Of a stretch of 64,000 nucleotides of DNA, positions 1 through 9,026 are shown piece by piece. Within the stretch, counting starts at the first letter, position 1, and every line of letters begins with the position of its first letter. The notes under the pieces are model-generated. The model saw only the letters and a program-made list of their open reading frames with translations. It had not been told where the DNA came from and searched no databases. The translations under genes were made by a program, and so were the position numbers. This DNA is from Tepidiphilus margaritifer DSM 15129 (GTDB lineage Bacteria; Pseudomonadota; Gammaproteobacteria; Burkholderiales; Rhodocyclaceae): assembly GCF_000425565.1 (NCBI RefSeq), contig NZ_AUDR01000018.1:53284-117283 (forward strand). Reading direction: 5' to 3'.

Positions 1-288
1 GAGCGCTGTTTGGTGGGACTGAGCGTGGGCGAGCACCGCGTCTTCACGCTGCCGCCCGAAGAAGCCTTCGGCCCGCATCGCCCCGAGCTCGTCGAGCGGG
101 TGGCGCGTGCCGATTTTCCGCCGGAAGTCACCGAGGCCATGACGCTCATGGAGTTCGCCGCTCCCGACGGCTCGCGCTATACGGGGCTGGTACGGGAACT
201 CACCGACGAGTATGGCGTCGTGGACTTCAACCATCCTCTTGCCGGCAAAACCGTCCGGCTCGAAGTGCACATCATCGGCATCAGCTGA
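1..288 (+). CDS. fkpB: FKBP-type peptidyl-prolyl cis-trans isomerase, SlpA/FkpB-like (5' end outside window)
   Basis: The open frame runs in from the left edge without a start, so only the last 95 or so residues are present. The segment 'LPPEEAFGPHRPELVERV' followed by a beta-rich insert is typical of the IF (insert-in-flap) domain of SlpA/FkpB-type FKBPs. The C-terminal 'DFNHPLAGKTVRLEVHI' is the conserved last strands of the FKBP fold ('DxNHPLAGKxLxFxV'). Members catalyse prolyl isomerisation and act as cytoplasmic chaperones for ribosome-associated and folding proteins. The stop lies 3 bases before the ispH start, and fkpB-ispH adjacency is common in proteobacteria. The family call is solid; the exact orthologue name rests on the neighbour. 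Confidence 0.85.
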   Translation, partial: ERCLVGLSVGEHRVFTLPPEEAFGPHRPELVERVARADFPPEVTEAMTLMEFAAPDGSRYTGLVRELTDEYGVVDFNHPLAGKTVRLEVHIIGIS

Positions 289-291
289 CCC

Positions 292-1230
292 ATGAACACC
301 ACCCCCACCGTGCTCCTCGCCAACCCCCGCGGCTTCTGCGCCGGGGTCGATCGCGCCATCGAGATCGTCGAACGGGCGATCGAACGTTTCGGGGCCCCGA
401 TTTACGTGCGCCACGAGATCGTGCACAACCGCCACGTGGTCGAAACCTTGCGCGCGCGCGGTGCGATCTTCGTCGAAGAGCTCGACGAAGTGCCCGACGG
501 TGCCGTGGTCGTCTTCAGTGCCCACGGCGTGGCTCAGGCGATCCACGAGCGCGCCCGGGCTCGTGGCCTCACCGTGCTCGACGCCACCTGCCCCCTAGTC
601 ACCAAGGTACACCACGAGGTGCAGCGCTTGCATCGCCAAGGCTACGACATCGTGATGATCGGCCACCGCGGGCATCCCGAGGTGGAGGGTACGATGGGAC
701 AGGTGCCCGATCGCATCCACCTCGTCGAGACCGAAGAAGACGTCGCCCGACTCACGCTCGATCCCGAACGTTGTGCCTACGTCACCCAGACGACGCTCTC
801 GGTCGATGACGCCCGGCACATCATCGAACGGCTCACCGCGCGCTATCCTCGCATTCTCGGTCCCAAGAAAGACGACATCTGCTACGCCACGCAAAACCGT
901 CAGGATGCCGTCAAGCAGCTTGCCGCCCAATGCGACCTCGTGCTAGTGATCGGCTCTCCCAACAGCTCCAACTCCAACCGCCTGCGGGAAGTCGCCGCGG
1001 CGCTGGGGATTCCGGCGCACCTCATCGAGGACGAAACGGCGCTCACCGCCGAAACGATCAGGAATGCGCGGCGCATCGGCTTGACCGCCGGTGCTTCGGC
1101 CCCGGAAGAACTCGTACGGCGCGTCCTCGCCCGGCTGCAGGAACTGGGCGCCGCCGAAATCGCTGAACTCCCGGGGGTGGCAGAAAACGTCCGCTTCACC
1201 CTTCCCAAAACCCTCACGGAGGCGACATGA
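292..1230 (+). CDS. ispH: 4-hydroxy-3-methylbut-2-enyl diphosphate reductase (IspH)
   Basis: Last enzyme of the MEP pathway: reduces HMBPP to isopentenyl and dimethylallyl diphosphate in the cytoplasm using a [4Fe-4S] cluster. The 312-residue length is usual for the family. The three cluster ligands are visible as Cys16 (RGFCAGV), Cys100 (LDATCPLV) and Cys197 ([10 protein letters not shown]). The substrate-binding '[10 protein letters not shown]' follows. It starts directly after fkpB and its stop overlaps the xseB start as ATGA, so the three genes are likely one transcript. Together with ispA and dxs just downstream it supplies prenyl units for quinones and cell-wall lipid carriers. Confidence 0.97.
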   Translation: MNTTPTVLLANPRGFCAGVDRAIEIVERAIERFGAPIYVRHEIVHNRHVVETLRARGAIFVEELDEVPDGAVVVFSAHGVAQAIHERARARGLTVLDATCPLVTKVHHEVQRLHRQGYDIVMIGHRGHPEVEGTMGQVPDRIHLVETEEDVARLTLDPERCAYVTQTTLSVDDARHIIERLTARYPRILGPKKDDICYATQNRQDAVKQLAAQCDLVLVIGSPNSSNSNRLREVAAALGIPAHLIEDETALTAETIRNARRIGLTAGASAPEELVRRVLARLQELGAAEIAELPGVAENVRFTLPKTLTEAT

Positions 1231-1466
1231 GCGAATCCGCTGCCGCACCCGAGAACCTCGACTTCGAAGCCGCGCTCACCGAACTCGAGCGCATCGTCCA
1301 GGCGCTCGAGACCGGCCGTTTGCCGCTCGAGACGGCACTGCAGCGCTATCAGCACGGGGTCGCCCTGGTACGGCGTTGCCGTCAGGTGCTCGACGAAGCC
1401 GAGCAGCGGCTGCTCGCCATCGAAAACGGCACCCTGGTCCCCCTCGACCCCTCCACCGAACGATGA
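1227..1466 (+). CDS. xseB: Exodeoxyribonuclease VII small subunit
   Basis: 79 residues, the normal size for XseB. It shows the helical pattern '[30 protein letters not shown]' region with the conserved 'LE.GxLPLExxLxxYExG' core (residues about 15-45). XseB multimerises with XseA to form the ATP-independent single-strand exonuclease VII; xseA is not in this window. Its start overlaps the ispH stop and its stop overlaps the ispA start, each by ATGA, indicating translational coupling. The xseB-ispA-dxs order is widespread in proteobacteria. Confidence 0.95.
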   Translation: MSESAAAPENLDFEAALTELERIVQALETGRLPLETALQRYQHGVALVRRCRQVLDEAEQRLLAIENGTLVPLDPSTER

Positions 1467-2365
1467 CTTTCTCCGAACGCGAACCGTTCGAGACGTGGTG
1501 CGAGCGCCGCCGCGCCCTCGTCGAGCACTTCCTCGAGCAAATCCTCCCGCCGGCCGACACGGAACCTCGGCTCCTGCACGAAGCGATGCGCTACGCCGTA
1601 CTCGGCGGCGGAAAACGCGTCCGGCCGCTGCTCGTCTTCGCCTCCGGCGAGGGATTCGGTGCCCCCATCGAAACCCTCTTGCCCGTCGCCGCGGCGGTCG
1701 AGCTCATCCACGTCTATTCGCTGGTGCACGACGACCTGCCCGCGATGGACGACGACGCACTGCGCCATGGTCGTCCCACCGTCCATGTGGCGTTCGACGA
1801 GGCGACGGCACTGCTCACGGGGGATGCGCTGCAGACGCTTGCCTTCCAGCTTCTCGCTACGCCGCTTCCCGGTCTGTCACCCGATCGCCAGCTCGGCCTC
1901 GTGCGCGGCCTCGCCCGCGCCAGCGGCTCGCACGGCATGGCGGGCGGTCAGGCACTCGATCTCGCTGCCACTGGCCGCAAGATTCCCCTCGAAGAGCTGC
2001 AAACTCTGCATCGGTGCAAGACGGGGGCGCTCATCCGCTACGCCGTGCTCGCCGGCGCTTACTGCGACGAACCCGATGCACAAACCTATGCCACGCTCGA
2101 GCGCGGCGCGAACGCCCTCGGGCTGCTCTTCCAGATCACCGACGACATCCTGGACGCCACCGCCGACAGTGCCACCCTCGGCAAGACCGCCGGCAAGGAC
2201 GAACGCCACGCCAAGGCCACCTATGTCACGCTCCTCGGCCTGGAAGGGGCGATCGAGGCGGCGCGACGTACCCTGGAAGAATCCCTCACCGAATTCTCCT
2301 CCCTGGGGCCGGCCGCCGAACGCCTGTGCGAGCTCGCCCGTTTCGTCGCCGAGCGTCGGCGCTGA
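1463..2365 (+). CDS. ispA: Farnesyl diphosphate synthase (polyprenyl synthetase)
   Basis: Condenses isopentenyl diphosphate with dimethylallyl and geranyl diphosphates to give C15 farnesyl diphosphate. The two Mg-binding aspartate motifs are present: DDxxxxD at residues 90-96 (DDLPAMD) and DDxxD at 227-231 (DDILD). The 300-residue length matches IspA-type short-chain synthases. I chose ATG at 1463 because it overlaps the xseB stop (ATGA) and gives the standard N-terminus. An open frame extends further upstream but lies inside xseB and ispH. dxs begins 6 bases after the stop. Confidence 0.95.
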   Translation: MTFSEREPFETWCERRRALVEHFLEQILPPADTEPRLLHEAMRYAVLGGGKRVRPLLVFASGEGFGAPIETLLPVAAAVELIHVYSLVHDDLPAMDDDALRHGRPTVHVAFDEATALLTGDALQTLAFQLLATPLPGLSPDRQLGLVRGLARASGSHGMAGGQALDLAATGRKIPLEELQTLHRCKTGALIRYAVLAGAYCDEPDAQTYATLERGANALGLLFQITDDILDATADSATLGKTAGKDERHAKATYVTLLGLEGAIEAARRTLEESLTEFSSLGPAAERLCELARFVAERRR

Positions 2366-2371
2366 TCCATC

Positions 2372-4240
2372 ATGACGACCGAACGTTTTCCCCTGCTCAC
2401 CCGCATCGACGACCCGGCCGATCTGCGCCGACTGTCGCTGCCCGAACTCAAGCGGCTCGCCGCCGAGTTGCGCCAGTTCATCCTCGAAACGGTGGCCCGT
2501 ACCGGTGGGCACCTGGCTTCCAACCTCGGCTCCGTCGAGCTCACCCTCGCGCTGCACTACGTCTACGACACCCCGTACGATCGCATCGTCTGGGACGTGG
2601 GGCACCAGACTTACGGCCACAAGATCCTCACCGGTCGGCGCGACCGCATGGCCACACTGCGCCAACTCGGAGGATTGTCCGGTTTCCCCAAGCGTGAGGA
2701 AAGTCCTTACGACACCTTCGGCACGGGGCACTCTTCCACCTCCATCTCCGCGGCGCTCGGCATGGCGGTCGCCGCCCGGGCCCGCGGCGAGAAACGCCAA
2801 TGCGTGGCGGTGATCGGCGATGGGGCGATGTCGGCCGGAATGGCCTTCGAGGCGCTCAACCATGCCGGCGACCTCGACGGGATCGATCTCACGGTGATCC
2901 TCAACGACAACGAGATGTCGATCTCACCCCCCGTAGGGGCGCTCACCCAGATATTCGCGCGGCTTCTGAGCGGCGAACCTTACAATACCGCACGCCGGGT
3001 GGGCGAGACGGTGCTCTCCGCCGCCCCGCCGATCAAGGCGCTCGCCCGACGCGTCGAAGAGCACGTCAAAGGCATGATCTCCCCTCCTGGTACGCTCTTC
3101 GAGGAATTCGGCTTCCACTATTACGGCCCCATCGACGGGCATGACCTCGACGTGCTGGTGCCGACGCTCGCCAACATCCGCAAACTCGGCGGCTTGCGCT
3201 TCGTGCATGTCGTCACGAAAAAAGGGCGCGGTTACAAACTCGCCGAGGCCGACCCGGTGCTCTACCACGGCGTGTCGCGTTTCGATCATGCCCGGGGGCT
3301 GGAGCCGACCAAGGGCACTCGCCCCACTTACACCCAGATCTTCGGCGACTGGATCTGCGACATGGCCGCGCGCGATCCGCGCCTCATCGGCATCACCCCC
3401 GCCATGCGCGAGGGCTCGGGCCTGGTGCGCTTCGCTCAGGAATACCCCGAACGTTACTTCGACGTCGGCATTGCCGAACAACATGCCCTCACCTTCGCCG
3501 CGGGGCTTGCCTGCGAGGGATTCAAACCGGTGGTGGCGATCTACTCCACCTTCCTGCAGCGTGCCTACGATCAGCTCATCCACGACATCGCCCTACAAAA
3601 GCTGCCCGTGGTCTTCGCCATCGACCGCGGCGGGCTGGTGGGCGCCGACGGGCCCACGCACCATGGGGCTTTCGATCTGAGCTTCCTTGCCTGCATCCCC
3701 AATCTCGTGGTAATGGCACCGGCCGACGAGAACGAATGCCGCCGCATGCTCACCACCGCCTTCCTGCACGACGGCCCGGCGGCGGTGCGTTATCCCCGCG
3801 GCCACGGCCCCGGCATCCCCATTGATCCGGGGTTGGAGCCTTTGCCGATCGGCAAGGCCGAACTGCTGCGCCAGGGCCGGCGCATCGCACTACTCGCCCT
3901 CGGGTCGCTGGTGGCGCCAGCGCGCGAGGTCGGCGAGCGGCTCGACGCCACGGTGGTCAACCTGCGTTTCGTCAAACCGCTCGACGAGGCCACGATACGC
4001 GCCGTGGCCGCCACGCACGAAGTGCTCGTGACGCTGGAAGAAAACGCCGTCATCGGTGGTGCCGGCAGTGAGATCGCCCGCATCAGCCAAACCATGGACA
4101 CCCCACCCCGTCTCCTGCGCCTGGGTCTGCCGGACCGATTCATCGAGCACGGCGACCAAGGGCAACTCCTGCACCTGCTGGGGCTCGACGTCGACGGTAT
4201 CCTGGCGGCGATAGAGCGCTTCGATGACGGCGATGCTTGA
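2372..4240 (+). CDS. dxs: 1-deoxy-D-xylulose-5-phosphate synthase
   Basis: First and flux-controlling enzyme of the MEP pathway: thiamine diphosphate-dependent condensation of pyruvate and glyceraldehyde 3-phosphate. At 622 residues it is full length. The N-terminal '[15 protein letters not shown]' and '[15 protein letters not shown]' (the GDG...N ThDP/Mg motif) and the central '[15 protein letters not shown]' with the catalytic Glu of the transketolase Pyr domain are evident. The C-terminal transketolase domain follows. It is the last gene of the ispH-xseB-ispA-dxs run. Its stop codon lies inside the putative -35 of the folE2 promoter. Confidence 0.97.
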   Translation: MTTERFPLLTRIDDPADLRRLSLPELKRLAAELRQFILETVARTGGHLASNLGSVELTLALHYVYDTPYDRIVWDVGHQTYGHKILTGRRDRMATLRQLGGLSGFPKREESPYDTFGTGHSSTSISAALGMAVAARARGEKRQCVAVIGDGAMSAGMAFEALNHAGDLDGIDLTVILNDNEMSISPPVGALTQIFARLLSGEPYNTARRVGETVLSAAPPIKALARRVEEHVKGMISPPGTLFEEFGFHYYGPIDGHDLDVLVPTLANIRKLGGLRFVHVVTKKGRGYKLAEADPVLYHGVSRFDHARGLEPTKGTRPTYTQIFGDWICDMAARDPRLIGITPAMREGSGLVRFAQEYPERYFDVGIAEQHALTFAAGLACEGFKPVVAIYSTFLQRAYDQLIHDIALQKLPVVFAIDRGGLVGADGPTHHGAFDLSFLACIPNLVVMAPADENECRRMLTTAFLHDGPAAVRYPRGHGPGIPIDPGLEPLPIGKAELLRQGRRIALLALGSLVAPAREVGERLDATVVNLRFVKPLDEATIRAVAATHEVLVTLEENAVIGGAGSEIARISQTMDTPPRLLRLGLPDRFIEHGDQGQLLHLLGLDVDGILAAIERFDDGDA

Positions 4241-4264
4241 CGAGAACCCATGGCGGGCTACGAT
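4237..4264 (+). promoter_or_regulatory. Putative sigma-70 promoter of folE2
   Basis: TTGACG (4237-4242) overlaps the dxs stop codon. A 16-base spacer separates it from TACGAT (4259-4264). The -10 lies in a short inverted repeat, GGGCTA (4255-4260) and TAGCCC (4269-4274), that could be an operator or a leader hairpin. The predicted start of transcription is about 30 bases before the folE2 ATG. This would separate folE2 expression from the isoprenoid operon. Confidence 0.45.
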
Positions 4265-4302
4265 ACGATAGCCCACCAAGAACGAGACGAGAGAACCCGA
4301 CG

Positions 4303-5109
4303 ATGAACGAACCCCTCCAAGCCATCCCCGACGTGCAATCCTTCGCCGATCACCGCCACATGGCCATCGACAAGGTCGGCATCAAGAGCATCCGTCACCC
4401 CATCCGCGTGAGCGATCGTAGCGGCGGCGTGCAGCACACGGTGGCCACTTTCAACATGTACGTGGGGCTGCCGCACAACTTCAAGGGCACGCACATGTCG
4501 CGCTTCGTCGAGATCCTCAATGCCCACGAGCGTGAGATCTCGGTCGAAAATTTCGAACCCATGCTGCGGCAGATGGTCGAGCGGCTCGAAGCCGAGACCG
4601 GCCACATCGAGATGAGTTTTCCTTACTTCATCGAGAAACGCGCCCCCGTCACCGGGGTGCCGAGCCTGATGGACTACGACGTCACCTTCATCGGCGAGAT
4701 CCTCTCCGGCGGCGAATACCGCTTCACCATGAAAGTGGTGGTCCCGGTCACGAGCCTGTGCCCCTGCTCGAAGAAGATCTCGGCTTACGGCGCGCACAAC
4801 CAGCGCTCACACGTCACCATCACCGCGCGCACGATTGATCACGTCTGGATCGAAGAGCTCGTGCAACTGGCCGAGAAAGAGGCTTCCAGCGAACTCTACG
4901 GGCTCTTGAAACGCCCCGACGAGAAGTACGTCACCGAGCACGCCTACGACAACCCGAAGTTCGTCGAAGACATGGTACGCGACGTCGCCGCCCGGCTCGA
5001 TGCCGATCCACGCATCGTGCACTACGTTGCCGAATCGGAAAATTTCGAATCCATCCACAATCATTCGGCCTATGCACTGATCGAGCGCGACAAGACCAAA
5101 CCCCGTTGA
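4303..5109 (+). CDS. folE2: GTP cyclohydrolase FolE2 (type IB)
   Basis: Converts GTP to 7,8-dihydroneopterin triphosphate, the entry to folate (and queuosine-type) biosynthesis. The metal-binding '[10 protein letters not shown]' (Cys153, Cys155) and the 'QRSHVTI' segment are hallmarks of the COG1469/FolE2 family, which differs in sequence from zinc-dependent FolE. ATG at 4303 gives [12 protein letters not shown] and 268 residues, the family length. An upstream in-frame start would run through the promoter region. FolE2 often replaces FolE when zinc is scarce; no Zur-type box was recognised here, so it may be the only GCYH of the strain. Confidence 0.93.
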   Translation: MNEPLQAIPDVQSFADHRHMAIDKVGIKSIRHPIRVSDRSGGVQHTVATFNMYVGLPHNFKGTHMSRFVEILNAHEREISVENFEPMLRQMVERLEAETGHIEMSFPYFIEKRAPVTGVPSLMDYDVTFIGEILSGGEYRFTMKVVVPVTSLCPCSKKISAYGAHNQRSHVTITARTIDHVWIEELVQLAEKEASSELYGLLKRPDEKYVTEHAYDNPKFVEDMVRDVAARLDADPRIVHYVAESENFESIHNHSAYALIERDKTKPR

Positions 5110-5113
5110 CGCG

Positions 5114-5148
5114 AAAAGGCGCCGGTCGACCTGCCCCCGGCGCCTTTT
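5114..5148. terminator. Bidirectional intrinsic terminator between folE2 and the MaoC gene
   Basis: Perfect 12-base arms AAAAGGCGCCGG (5114-5125) and CCGGCGCCTTTT (5137-5148) with an 11-base loop. The A-run and T-run at the two ends give a U-tract in either direction, fitting its place between the convergent stops at 5109 and 5167. Confidence 0.85.
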
Positions 5149-5166
5149 CAGCCCTGCTGTGCGGCC

Positions 5167-5604
5167 TCAGCGCGGCGGGATGAACACCACCGCTTCGCCC
5201 TCCAGCACCACCTTGTCGCGCACGATGCAACGCGTATCGAGCGTGACGCGGCGCTTTTCCGGCAGCAGACCAATGACGGTCGCCCGCGACACCACCGTAT
5301 CCCCCGAATGCACCGGGGCGAGAAAGCGCACCGTCTGCGACACATAGACCGCTCCCGGTCCGGGCATCTTCGTGCCCAGCACCGACGAGACGAAACTCAC
5401 CGTGAGAAAGCCGTGGGCGATGCGCCCTTTGAACATGGTCTGCGAGGCGAACTCGTCGTCCATGTGCACCGGGTTCATATCGCCCGAGACGCCGGCGAAC
5501 ATGAGGATGTCGGCGTCGGTGACGGTGCGGCTGGTCTCTGCCGTCATCCCGACGTGCAGATCTTCGAAGCGATAGCCCATGATCGCATTGAAGTCCCTTG
5601 CCAT
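5167..5604 (-). CDS. MaoC-family (R)-specific enoyl-CoA hydratase
   Basis: Hot-dog fold hydratase, 145 residues. The hydratase-2 motif is clear: 'FAGVSGDMNPVHMDDEFA' with likely catalytic Asp42 and His47, followed by 'RIAHGFLTVSFVSSVLG'. Single-domain MaoC/PhaJ proteins hydrate trans-2-enoyl-CoA to (R)-3-hydroxyacyl-CoA, which can feed PHA synthase. A class I phaC lies at 28.3-30.1 kb, so a PhaJ role is plausible but unproven; other MaoC proteins act in acid or branched-chain catabolism. I chose ATG at 5604 because AGGAGAAG precedes it. The longer frame has no ribosome site and adds a residue stretch unlike the family. Confidence 0.85.
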   Translation of the reverse strand: MARDFNAIMGYRFEDLHVGMTAETSRTVTDADILMFAGVSGDMNPVHMDDEFASQTMFKGRIAHGFLTVSFVSSVLGTKMPGPGAVYVSQTVRFLAPVHSGDTVVSRATVIGLLPEKRRVTLDTRCIVRDKVVLEGEAVVFIPPR

Positions 5605-5654
5605 TTTTCTTCTCCTTTGCTCTGAATTGGGAAATACAGTGTACCACGCGTATG

Positions 5655-5665
5655 TTGCAGTGCAA
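5655..5665 (-). promoter_or_regulatory. Palindrome TTGCACTGCAA overlapping a possible -35 of the MaoC gene
   Basis: Read on the minus strand, TTGCA-C-TGCAA is a perfect inverted repeat about 51 bases upstream of the start. Its left half, TTGCAC, is followed after 16 bases by TACACT (5638-5633), a 4/6 match to a -10. A repressor bound here would block the -35. TGC-rich palindromes of this kind recall reported operators of PHA regulators of the PhaR family, which is inference only. Confidence 0.35.
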
Positions 5666-5808
5666 AAAAATCCTGCAGGAACCCCGACCCCCACCACACG
5701 TCCCAATCAACGAAAAAAGCCCTTTCCTGCCGTCTTATCCCGCCCCCAAAGGCGATAGGGCGGTGTTATCGTGTCTGCATCAGCCATTGCGCCCGAGCCT
5801 TCGCCACC

Positions 5809-7290
5809 ATGGGAATCCAGCCCCCGCCTGCCGAACCCTTCCGGCCCGACTTTTCCGAGGGCGCGGAAACGGGCCTGTATCTCGCCCTCCTCGAGCTCAT
5901 CGACGAAGGGCTCATCCTCACCAGCGACGAGACCATCCTGGAGGCGAACACCGCCGCTTGTCGACTGCTCGAGCGCGACTACCGTGACCTGATCCGGCAG
6001 CCGCTCGCCACCCTCTTCCCCTCGGACAAGGAATTCCTCCATGCCCGGGCCCGCTGGTTCATCCAGGGTCAAAGCCGCGGCAGCATCCGCATCGCGCTAC
6101 CCGGTGGCCGCTCGCGCCTCTTTCGCTTCATCGCCGCCGCCCGCCTGCGCCCCGGCCTGCACGCGATCCTTTTCTCGCCCGATCTGATCGGAGAGGTATA
6201 TCGCGACGTCGCACACACCGATGCCTTCTGGCCCCGGCTCGCCGCCGCCGTGCCCCAACCGGTGGTGGTGCTCGACGAGGCGGGGCGCATCGCCGCGCTC
6301 AACGATGCCGCCCGGGCGTTCTTTCCCGCCGCACGGCAAGAATGGCTGCTGCAACCGCTCACGCACTTCGCCGCCGTCTCCTGGCCGGAAGAAGGCGAAG
6401 CACCGCTCGCCCGTATCGAGGGACTGGGCGAAGCCCCGGTACGCGCCCGCGTGCTCCAGGGGCCACAGCTGGGATGGCGCGTCCTCGTCTTCGAGCGGCT
6501 ACCGCGATTCGCCCCGGCTGCCATCTCTCCCGCCCCGTCGGCCCCGCCACCCGATCCGCTCGCCGTCGCCCTGAGAGAAAGCCCGGTGGAATCCTTCGCC
6601 TTGCAGCTGGAGCCGCTCGTCGATCTCCAGCAGCGGCGGCTTGCCGGTGCCCATGCCCGACTCGTGTGGAATCACCCTGCCGTTGCTGGCCTCGCCCCCG
6701 AACGGCTCACCGAACTCGCTCGCCGCGCCCAGGCCGTGCCCCGGCTCACCCGCATCGCCTTCGCCAGACTGCCCGAACTCGCGGCCCGCATTCCGGGACG
6801 CCTCACGCTTACACTGGCCGCCGAGGCACTCCGCGATTCCGGCCTGACCGCAGCGCTGGAGACGGCGCTCGCCGCCGGCATCCGCCCCGAGGCGCTCGAA
6901 TTCGCGCTCGATCTGCCTGCCTGTGCCGCACTCGACACCGAGGCGGCCGCGACGCTGCTCGCCCTCTCCCGACGCGGCATCCGCTGGATCGCCGCCGGTC
7001 TCGACGAGGCCGCCTTGCCGCTCGAGCAGCTCGCCCGCCTTCCTTGGAGCGGGGTGATGCTGCCTGCTGCGTGGGTCGCGGGACTCGGCCGGGACGAACG
7101 GCTCGAAGCCCTCGTCGGGGGAACGGTATCGCTCGCGCAGGCCATGCGTCTCGAAGTCCGCGCCCAAGGCGTGGCCACGGCAGGACAACGCGATTTCCTC
7201 GCCGCGCTGGGCGTTCGACTACAGCAAGGCCCCTGGTTCGGCCCGGCCGTCACCTCGGGCGAACCCTTGCATGTCAGAGGGATGGATTGA
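5809..7290 (+). CDS. PAS-PAS protein with a degenerate (catalytically dead) EAL domain
   Basis: 493 residues, no signal peptide or membrane segment. Residues about 25-125 ('LYLALLELIDEGLILTSDE...ANTAACRLL') and 145-230 ('VPQPVVVLDEAGRIAALNDAARAFF') look like two PAS folds. A proline-rich linker (about 232-250) leads to an EAL-type domain at 262-485. Every catalytic motif is lost: the EAL position reads AHARL (281-285), the LDDFG position reads AGLDEA (396-401), and AEGVET reads AQGVAT (452-457). The scaffold nevertheless aligns from 'QLEPLVDLQQRRLAG' to 'LQQGPWFG'. It should not hydrolyse c-di-GMP; it may sense through PAS and act by protein contact. No clear Shine-Dalgarno precedes the ATG. 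Confidence 0.8.
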   Translation: MGIQPPPAEPFRPDFSEGAETGLYLALLELIDEGLILTSDETILEANTAACRLLERDYRDLIRQPLATLFPSDKEFLHARARWFIQGQSRGSIRIALPGGRSRLFRFIAAARLRPGLHAILFSPDLIGEVYRDVAHTDAFWPRLAAAVPQPVVVLDEAGRIAALNDAARAFFPAARQEWLLQPLTHFAAVSWPEEGEAPLARIEGLGEAPVRARVLQGPQLGWRVLVFERLPRFAPAAISPAPSAPPPDPLAVALRESPVESFALQLEPLVDLQQRRLAGAHARLVWNHPAVAGLAPERLTELARRAQAVPRLTRIAFARLPELAARIPGRLTLTLAAEALRDSGLTAALETALAAGIRPEALEFALDLPACAALDTEAAATLLALSRRGIRWIAAGLDEAALPLEQLARLPWSGVMLPAAWVAGLGRDERLEALVGGTVSLAQAMRLEVRAQGVATAGQRDFLAALGVRLQQGPWFGPAVTSGEPLHVRGMD

Positions 7291-7314
7291 GCGGACCCGG
7301 AACCGGGAAAGAAA

Positions 7315-7638
7315 TCACCGCGACAACACCGTCCGGCAATCCTCCTTGCGGCCGGTGAGCGCGCCGAGCCGCCCGAGCTGACGCTCCAGCACTTCGTCCG
7401 GAATGCTGCGGTTCAGGCACCAGTCGCGCAGCTGCAGCATCAGGGCGAGCGTCTGCAAGTCGATGGAAGTCGCCCAAACACCGGCAAAGCCCGGATCCGG
7501 CCCTTCGCGCAGCGGCGGAGTCGGCAAATCTCGCCGTACTTCCGGAGCGGCAAGTGGCGGCACCGCCTGCGGCGGCGTGGTGCCCTGCGCAAACACGCCA
7601 CCGGAGAGCACACACGCCGCGGCCACGACATATCGCAT
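7315..7638 (-). CDS. Small exported protein of unknown function, last gene of the pnt run
   Basis: 107 residues. The N-terminus MRYVVAAACVLSGGVFAQG is a probable Sec signal peptide with cleavage after VFAQ or FA. A proline-rich stretch follows (about 20-48), then a helical C-terminal part with two cysteines ('DWCLNRSIP', 'KEDCRTVLS') that could form a disulfide in the periplasm. I do not recognise a family. It starts 11 bases after pntB on the same strand, so it is probably co-transcribed, though a link with transhydrogenase is not established. Confidence 0.55.
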   Translation of the reverse strand: MRYVVAAACVLSGGVFAQGTTPPQAVPPLAAPEVRRDLPTPPLREGPDPGFAGVWATSIDLQTLALMLQLRDWCLNRSIPDEVLERQLGRLGALTGRKEDCRTVLSR

Positions 7639-7649
7639 CGCCGCCCGCT

Positions 7650-9026
7650 TCAGGCTTCCAGCTCCTTGAGGCGCTGGATGATGCGGGCGACCACCTCCTG
7701 CGCGCTGCCATAGACCATGTGGCAGTTGTCGCGGTAGAAGAGCTCGTTCTCGATGCCCGAGTACCCCGTGCCCTTGCCGCGCTTGATCACCAGCACCTCA
7801 CGCGCCTGATCCACGTTGAGGATGGGCATGCCGTAGATGGGGCTCGCCTTGTTGGTACGCGCCGCTGGGTTGACCACGTCGTTCGCGCCGATCACCAGGG
7901 CGACGTCGGTCTGGGCGAACTCGGCATTGATCTCCTCCAGATCGAAGATCTTGTCGTAGGGCACCCCGGCCTCGGCCAGCAACACGTTCATGTGTCCCGG
8001 CATGCGCCCGGCCACGGGATGGATGGCGAACTTCACTTCCACCCCCGCCTCTTCCAGGAGCTGCGCCATCTCCCACACCTTGTGCTGGGCGCCGGCCACT
8101 GCCATGCCGTAACCCGGCACGATGATCACCTTCTGCGCGTAGCGCAGGGTGGCCGCCGCGTCGTCGGGCGAATACTCTTTGAGCGAACCCGTCACTTCGC
8201 CCCCTGCCTCCTGCGCCTCGCCGGTGATCGGCGCAAAGATCACGGTGCGGATCGAGCGGTTCATCGCCTTGGCCATGAGGAGCGTGAGCAAGGTTCCCGA
8301 AGCCCCGACCACCGTTCCCGCCACGATCAGCAAGGGATTGGCGAGCACGTACCCTTCGAAACCGACCGCCAGGCCCGTGAAGGCGTTGAGCAGCGAAATC
8401 ACCACCGGCATGTCCGCCCCGCCGATGGGCAAAGTCAGCAGTGCCCCCAGCGCCAGGGCAAGCAGGAAGAAAACCGTGAGCTCGAACCCGCCCGGATGGG
8501 AAGAAAACCCGATCGTCAGCCCGATCCCGACGGTGAAGAGCGCGAGGAAGAACACGACGTTGTTCTGCTGCGGCACCCGGTACGTCTTCTTCAAGAGCCC
8601 CTGCAGCTTGGCAAAAGCCACACAACTACCAGCGAAAGCCACGGCCCCGATGATCGCCCCGAGCGCGGCGAGTACGCCCACCGAAGCCGCGTGCACCGTC
8701 TCGCCCAGAAGGAAGGCCACCGCCGCGATCGCCGCCGCCGCGCCGCCGCCCATGCCGTTGTAGATCGCCACCATCTGCGGCATGTCGGTCATCTTCACCG
8801 TCTTGCCGAGATACCACGCGATCGCCGCACCGATCACGATCGCCGTGATCATGAGACCGAAGTGATGCAGCCCCGGCACATAGAAGGTGACCAGGACCGC
8901 CGCGACCATGGCGTAACCCGCCCACTGCACGCCACGGCGCGCCGTGGCCGGCGAGCTCATCGCCTTCAACCCCAGTATGAAGACGATGGCCACGAGGAAA
9001 TAGACGAACTGGATGAACGTACTCAT
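7650..9026 (-). CDS. pntB: NAD(P) transhydrogenase subunit beta
   Basis: Proton-translocating transhydrogenase subunit with the membrane dII segments and the NADP(H)-binding dIII domain. Of 458 residues, about the first 270 form multiple transmembrane helices. The C-terminal 180 hold 'IVPGYGMAVAGAQHK', the GxGxxxA NADP-binding loop, and 'VALVIGANDVVNPAA', diagnostic for PntB. It uses the proton-motive force to drive NADPH formation from NADH, a supply for biosynthesis and possibly PHA. The start overlaps the pntAB stop by ATGA, so the two are translationally coupled. Confidence 0.96.
   Translation of the reverse strand: MSTFIQFVYFLVAIVFILGLKAMSSPATARRGVQWAGYAMVAAVLVTFYVPGLHHFGLMITAIVIGAAIAWYLGKTVKMTDMPQMVAIYNGMGGGAAAAIAAVAFLLGETVHAASVGVLAALGAIIGAVAFAGSCVAFAKLQGLLKKTYRVPQQNNVVFFLALFTVGIGLTIGFSSHPGGFELTVFFLLALALGALLTLPIGGADMPVVISLLNAFTGLAVGFEGYVLANPLLIVAGTVVGASGTLLTLLMAKAMNRSIRTVIFAPITGEAQEAGGEVTGSLKEYSPDDAAATLRYAQKVIIVPGYGMAVAGAQHKVWEMAQLLEEAGVEVKFAIHPVAGRMPGHMNVLLAEAGVPYDKIFDLEEINAEFAQTDVALVIGANDVVNPAARTNKASPIYGMPILNVDQAREVLVIKRGKGTGYSGIENELFYRDNCHMVYGSAQEVVARIIQRLKELEA

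Noticed and set aside
1091..1462. N-terminal extension of the ispA frame
   Set aside because: Lies inside ispH and xseB; the conserved IspA N-terminus begins at 1463 with an ATGA overlap.
7293..7307. CCCGGAACCGGG palindrome between the EAL gene and the small exported gene as a terminator
   Set aside because: 5-base stem with a 2-base loop and no T-run; too weak.
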